A stretch of 7,808 nucleotides of DNA from NCBI GenBank assembly GCA_900770145.1, contig CAAGJL010000072.1, positions 1-7,808 of the forward strand, written 5' to 3'. The position numbers and the translations under genes are program-made. Under the pieces are notes generated by a model that made no database searches, was not told the DNA's origin, and saw nothing but the letters and a program-made list of their open reading frames with translations. This stretch comes from Clostridia bacterium (GTDB lineage Bacteria; Bacillota; Clostridia; Oscillospirales; CAG-272). Shown here piece by piece: positions 5,789 through 7,808 of the stretch; the stretch's first letter is position 1, and each line of letters begins with the position of its first letter.

Positions 5789-6446
5789 AGAACTCTTCAC
5801 CGGTTTCCAAGCACAGGCATCCCAGCACGCCGGTTTCCCGCAGACCGCAGTTGATGCGGATGAGCCCTTCCTCCCGTTCGATCTTTCCGCCGGTGGGCGC
5901 GCCGCCCACGATCAACGTTTTGCCCGGATAAAAACGTTCCCCCGGTTTTGCCGGCACAAAAAAATCTTCCGGCTCGTATTCGTCCGGCGAGAGCGCGGGG
6001 TCAAACCCGCCGATTCCGGCATGAACCAGCACATAGTCCTTGCCGTTTATTGTGGCTTCTTCAAAAAGGGAAAACTCGGAAAGGTAGTCAAGAATCCCCT
6101 CCCGCATCTCCTCGTCCAGCGCGCGGTAGCCGTCCAGCGTGACTTTGCCGCCGTCCGCCGCCCATGCCATCATATCCGCGGCAAACTCCGGGTCGGGCGT
6201 GGCACCGCTTTTCAGCATTTTCTCAAAACCGGTCAGCATTTTCAGCGCGGTAAAATCGTGGTCGCCCGCTACGGGGTACACGTTGGCGCGCATACTCATA
6301 TCGGTCAGCAGTTCTACGGTCTGCTCCCCGTAATCGGCGCTGTCGCCCAGCACATACAGCACGTCGTCATCGGCAAGGGGAAGTTTTTCGGTCAGCGCCC
6401 GGAATTTGGCAAGGTTGCCGTTCAGGTCGGAAATTACATAGGTCAT
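5781..6446 (-). CDS. PPP-like metallophosphatase homologue with degenerate active site
   Basis: This 221-residue protein keeps the fold signature of bacterial PPP-type serine/threonine phosphatases, but at several points where metal ligands are expected it differs. Motif 1, normally DxHG, is SDLNGN (D7, N9 instead of His). Motif 2, GDxxDRG, is GDSADYG (D35, D38; the Arg is replaced by Tyr). Motif 3, GNHE, is GDHD (61-64; the Asn ligand is replaced by Asp). The VHAG His (H142) is kept. Motif 5, GHTPT, is GGAPT (181-185; His lost). The C-terminus CLCLETGEEFYV matches what I recall for clostridial members. The ATG at 6446 has AAAGGAG 7 nt upstream; longer in-frame extensions run into nif3. It lies between nif3 and rlmD, overlapping the latter by 8 nt. 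The frame is intact, so it is probably an active gene encoding a weak or altered enzyme, or a binding protein. Confidence 0.85.
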   Translation of the reverse strand: MTYVISDLNGNLAKFRALTEKLPLADDDVLYVLGDSADYGEQTVELLTDMSMRANVYPVAGDHDFTALKMLTGFEKMLKSGATPDPEFAADMMAWAADGGKVTLDGYRALDEEMREGILDYLSEFSLFEEATINGKDYVLVHAGIGGFDPALSPDEYEPEDFFVPAKPGERFYPGKTLIVGGAPTGGKIEREEGLIRINCGLRETGVLGCLCLETGEEFYV

Positions 6447-6459
6447 ATCGGTCTCCTTT

Positions 6460-6475
6460 CCGCGCCAAAACGCGG
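6460..6475. repeat. Short GC hairpin upstream of phosphatase-like gene
   Basis: CCGCG and CGCGG arms enclose a 6-nt loop in the 50-nt gap between nif3 and the phosphatase-like gene, ending just before its AAAGGAG site. It could mildly regulate translation or mark an RNA processing site within the operon. It is too short for a confident call. Confidence 0.3.
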
Positions 6476-6496
6476 GTTTCTCATTACATATAGGGG

Positions 6497-7267
6497 TTAA
6501 ATGAACCGCAGAGTCGCGCGATCCGTCACGTTGACCTCCGCCTCCGGCACCAATTCCCGCACCCAGTCGGCAAGGCGGCAGAGCACCGGCGCTTCCGTGG
6601 CGTAGTGACCCGCTTCGATCATGCACATCCCGTCCTCCGGTGCGTCCAGCATCCGGTGGTAGCCAAGGCGCCCGGAAAGAAAGAGGTCGGCCCCCGCGGC
6701 GCGCGCCGCGCCGATGTCGTCCTTTCCCTCTCCGCCCAGCACCGCCACGCGGCGGATTTTGCCGGTTCCGGCAAGAACGACCGCAGACGTGCGCAGTTTT
6801 TCCCTCGCCAGCGCCGCAAAGTCCTCGGCTTCCGTCTCCCGCGGCAGATTGCCGACGCGCCCGCAAAGCGGCTCTCCGGCAACGCCGAAGGGGGTCACGT
6901 CCGTCAGGTCAAACAGTTCCGCCAGCACGTCGTTGACCCCGCCGGGGATTGCGTCAAGCCTGGTGTGAAACGCCATGGCAGCGACCCCGGCATGGACCAG
7001 CGCCAGCAGTTTGCGCGGCACGGTCTCTTCCTCCGTCAGCGCGCGGAGGGGGGAGAAAATCATCGGGTGATGGGTCAGCAATACGTCATAATTTCCTCTC
7101 ACCGCCGCGCGGACATTTTCTTCGGTTGCGTCAAGCGCAACAAGGACACGGCGCACGCGCCGTGTCCTGTCCGGGCAGCAGGAAAGCCCGTCGTTGTCAA
7201 AAGACGCCGAATAACTTGCCGGAATCTTTTCGGACAGCGCACGGTATAATTCCGCAACCGTCATCAT
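6497..7267 (-). CDS. Nif3-like dinuclear metal centre protein (YbgI/YqfO family, short form)
   Basis: This 256-residue Nif3 family protein has the short-form length of E. coli YbgI and lacks the central insertion of Bacillus YqfO. Such proteins form ring-shaped hexamers with two metals per subunit; their physiological role is unsettled, though many genomes label them 'GTP cyclohydrolase 1 type 2'. Metal-site motifs are complete: LLTHHPMIF (H66, H67), HTRLDA (D105) and GHYATE (H221, E225). Other family marks are SFDNDGL (22-28), PGGVNDVLAE (108-117) and GADLFLSG (192-199). Two consecutive ATGs (7267 and 7264) can serve as start; the first shares the A of the preceding gene's TAA (TAATGATG), implying translational coupling. 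No good Shine-Dalgarno is seen. In many Bacillota nif3 follows trmK, whereas here it follows a DUF1858 gene. The family call is firm, the function unknown. Confidence 0.9.
   Translation of the reverse strand: MMTVAELYRALSEKIPASYSASFDNDGLSCCPDRTRRVRRVLVALDATEENVRAAVRGNYDVLLTHHPMIFSPLRALTEEETVPRKLLALVHAGVAAMAFHTRLDAIPGGVNDVLAELFDLTDVTPFGVAGEPLCGRVGNLPRETEAEDFAALAREKLRTSAVVLAGTGKIRRVAVLGGEGKDDIGAARAAGADLFLSGRLGYHRMLDAPEDGMCMIEAGHYATEAPVLCRLADWVRELVPEAEVNVTDRATLRFI
7143..7168. repeat. 26-bp palindrome inside nif3
   Basis: AGGACACGGCGC and its exact reverse complement flank a 2-nt centre (7155-7156), giving 12-bp perfect arms. It codes for R34 to V41 of the Nif3 protein (RTRRVRRV, an Arg-rich stretch) and reaches into L42. 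The reading frame is undisturbed. Confidence 0.85.
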
Positions 7268-7467
7268 TACTTGTTGCCGAGAAATGCGTTCAGCTTGTCC
7301 ACCAGCGCCGTGGCGTCGGTGCCGTGCACCATGCAGGCCTCCTCAATCGACTCCCCGCGGGAGTGGGGGCAGCCAAGGCAGTGCATGCCGATCTCAAAGA
7401 AAAACTGTGCGGTATCGGGGTTGAAATCCAGCACTTCGCCGATAACGGTCTCTTTTGTAATTTTCAT
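7267..7467 (-). CDS. DUF1858 domain protein with CxxC redox motif
   Basis: This 66-residue protein is a stand-alone DUF1858 domain (the type also called hybrid-cluster-protein-associated disulphide domain). It begins with the family pattern MKITKETVIGEVLDFNPDTAQFFFEIGMHCLGCPHSRGESIEEA, cited here only to place the key residues: the Cys pair is C30 and C33 (HCLGCP), followed by a helical segment that contains C45. The family is thought to act in redox or metal-related chemistry, but no reaction is established. The ATG at 7467 follows AAGGAG; an in-frame start at 7557 would lie within the -35 box, so it is rejected. It is the first gene of the operon, directly after a thioredoxin gene, and its stop codon overlaps the nif3 start. 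A thioredoxin-reducible CxxC partner of the metal protein Nif3 is a reasonable but untested idea. Confidence 0.87.
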   Translation of the reverse strand: MKITKETVIGEVLDFNPDTAQFFFEIGMHCLGCPHSRGESIEEACMVHGTDATALVDKLNAFLGNK

Positions 7468-7492
7468 ATTCGTATCTCCTTTTTCCGGGTCC

Positions 7493-7518
7493 GCCGAAAG
7501 GGGGTCTCCCCCGCCGGC
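7493..7518. repeat. Leader hairpin upstream of DUF1858 gene
   Basis: An inner stem GGGGG/CCCCC with a 3-nt loop (7500-7512) is extended by GCCG/CGGC (7493-7496 and 7515-7518) across a small internal loop. It lies within the roughly 55-nt leader, just after the predicted transcription start and before the ribosome binding site. It may stabilise the 5' end or attenuate transcription. There is no T-run after it on the minus strand, so it is not a typical terminator. Confidence 0.5.
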
Positions 7519-7528
7519 TCTCAAAAAT

Positions 7529-7557
7529 ATTATAACCGCGCAGGTTTCTTTTGTCAA
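7529..7557 (-). promoter_or_regulatory. Consensus sigma-A promoter of DUF1858-nif3-phosphatase-rlmD operon
   Basis: Minus-strand TTGACA (7557-7552), exactly 17 bp, then TATAAT (7534-7529): a full consensus match. The predicted start is near 7522, giving a leader of about 55 nt that contains a hairpin. A second TTGACAAAA copy lies 22 bp upstream (its TTGACA at 7579-7574), just after the thioredoxin stop codon, but has no -10 at the right distance. Confidence 0.88.
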
Positions 7558-7583
7558 CCGCTTTACTTTATTTTGTCAATCTG

Positions 7584-7808
7584 TTATACTGATAGCAGTG
7601 CTTCAATCTCTTCTTTGGTGCAAAACCCGACGGAGGTTTTTGCCAGCCTGCCGTCCTTAAAACACAGCAACGTGGGGATGGACGACACGCCGAAACGTGC
7701 GGCGATCACCGGGTCCTCGTCCACATTGATCTTATAAAACGCCACGTCGGGGCGCTCTTTTGACAGTTCCTCCACCACGGGGGAGAGCATCCGGCAGGGG
7801 CCGCACCA
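7584..7808 (-). CDS. trxA: Thioredoxin, partial (5' end beyond window)
   Basis: The last 74 codons and stop of a thioredoxin are present; the fragment opens exactly at the active site WCGPCR, the classical thioredoxin sequence. It reduces protein disulphides through this Cys pair, recharged by thioredoxin reductase and NADPH. The visible part keeps the family order: the helix after the active site, the strand FYKINVDEDP, the segment FGVSSIPTLLCFKDG with the cis-proline (SSIPT), and a final helix ending EALLSV. Two further cysteines occur, in LLCF and GFCT, which are not part of the catalytic pair. About 30 N-terminal residues are missing if the protein has the usual 105 or so. No terminator hairpin follows the TAA at 7584; only 26 nt separate it from the -35 box of the DUF1858 operon, so read-through is plausible. 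An apparent ATG inside the gene (7790) is not the true start. Confidence 0.93.
   Translation of the reverse strand, partial: WCGPCRMLSPVVEELSKERPDVAFYKINVDEDPVIAARFGVSSIPTLLCFKDGRLAKTSVGFCTKEEIEALLSV

Noticed and set aside
6447..6866. 140-codon N-terminal extension of the phosphatase-like protein, overlapping nif3
   Set aside because: The extension is the wrong frame of nif3 and is rich in Arg and Gly. The conserved fold starts at the ATG at 6446, which has its own ribosome site.
6949..7737. Plus-strand open frame crossing nif3, DUF1858 and thioredoxin
   Set aside because: It is antisense to three recognised genes and reads through two promoter regions on the other strand; no domain is visible.
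1..7808. CRISPR array, tRNA or rRNA gene, insertion sequence, phage or toxin-antitoxin genes
   Set aside because: I looked for regularly spaced repeats, tRNA-like cloverleaf ends, transposase motifs and small paired genes and found none. The gaps between genes are all under about 140 bases and are accounted for by promoters, ribosome sites and hairpins.

Overview
The window looks like a short contig from a Bacillota genome, probably class Clostridia (Oscillospiraceae-like). The reasons are moderately high GC with strong Shine-Dalgarno sites, vegetative promoters with TTGACA / 17 bp / TATAAT architecture, and gene families typical of that group: ROK glucokinase, DUF1836, DUF1858, an ECF S component and an RlmD-type methyltransferase. 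Every gene I can support is on the minus strand, so transcription runs from position 7808 towards position 1. The first 19 bases match the end of the Illumina TruSeq adapter, so position 20 is a raw assembly edge. Genes are cut at both ends: an unidentified membrane protein on the left and a thioredoxin on the right.

Layout in transcription order: (1) 7808-7584, the C-terminal part of a thioredoxin with the WCGPC active site. (2) 7557-4376, a promoter-driven four-gene operon: a small DUF1858 CxxC protein, a Nif3-family dinuclear metal protein, a PPP-like metallophosphatase homologue that has lost several metal ligands, and RlmD (23S rRNA m5U methyltransferase). These are joined by a TAATG junction, a 50-nt gap and an 8-nt overlap. 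(3) 4379-3283, a ROK glucokinase with its own consensus promoter, whose -35 box contains the rlmD stop codon, ending in two back-to-back perfect hairpins. (4) 3268-1841, a DUF1836 predicted regulator with a long charged tail, tightly coupled to an ECF transporter S component. (5) 1813-20, the start of an exopolysaccharide or capsule locus: a promoter, a fused Wzz/BY-kinase with a tyrosine-rich tail, and the start of a membrane protein.

Most of the window is housekeeping-like. I see no mobile element, CRISPR array, RNA gene or clear defence system, and no intergenic stretch longer than about 140 bases. The observations most worth checking are the degenerate phosphatase inside the Nif3-RlmD operon, the redox-flavoured grouping of thioredoxin, DUF1858 and Nif3, the DUF1836 plus ECF-S pair, and a 26-bp near-perfect palindrome inside nif3.
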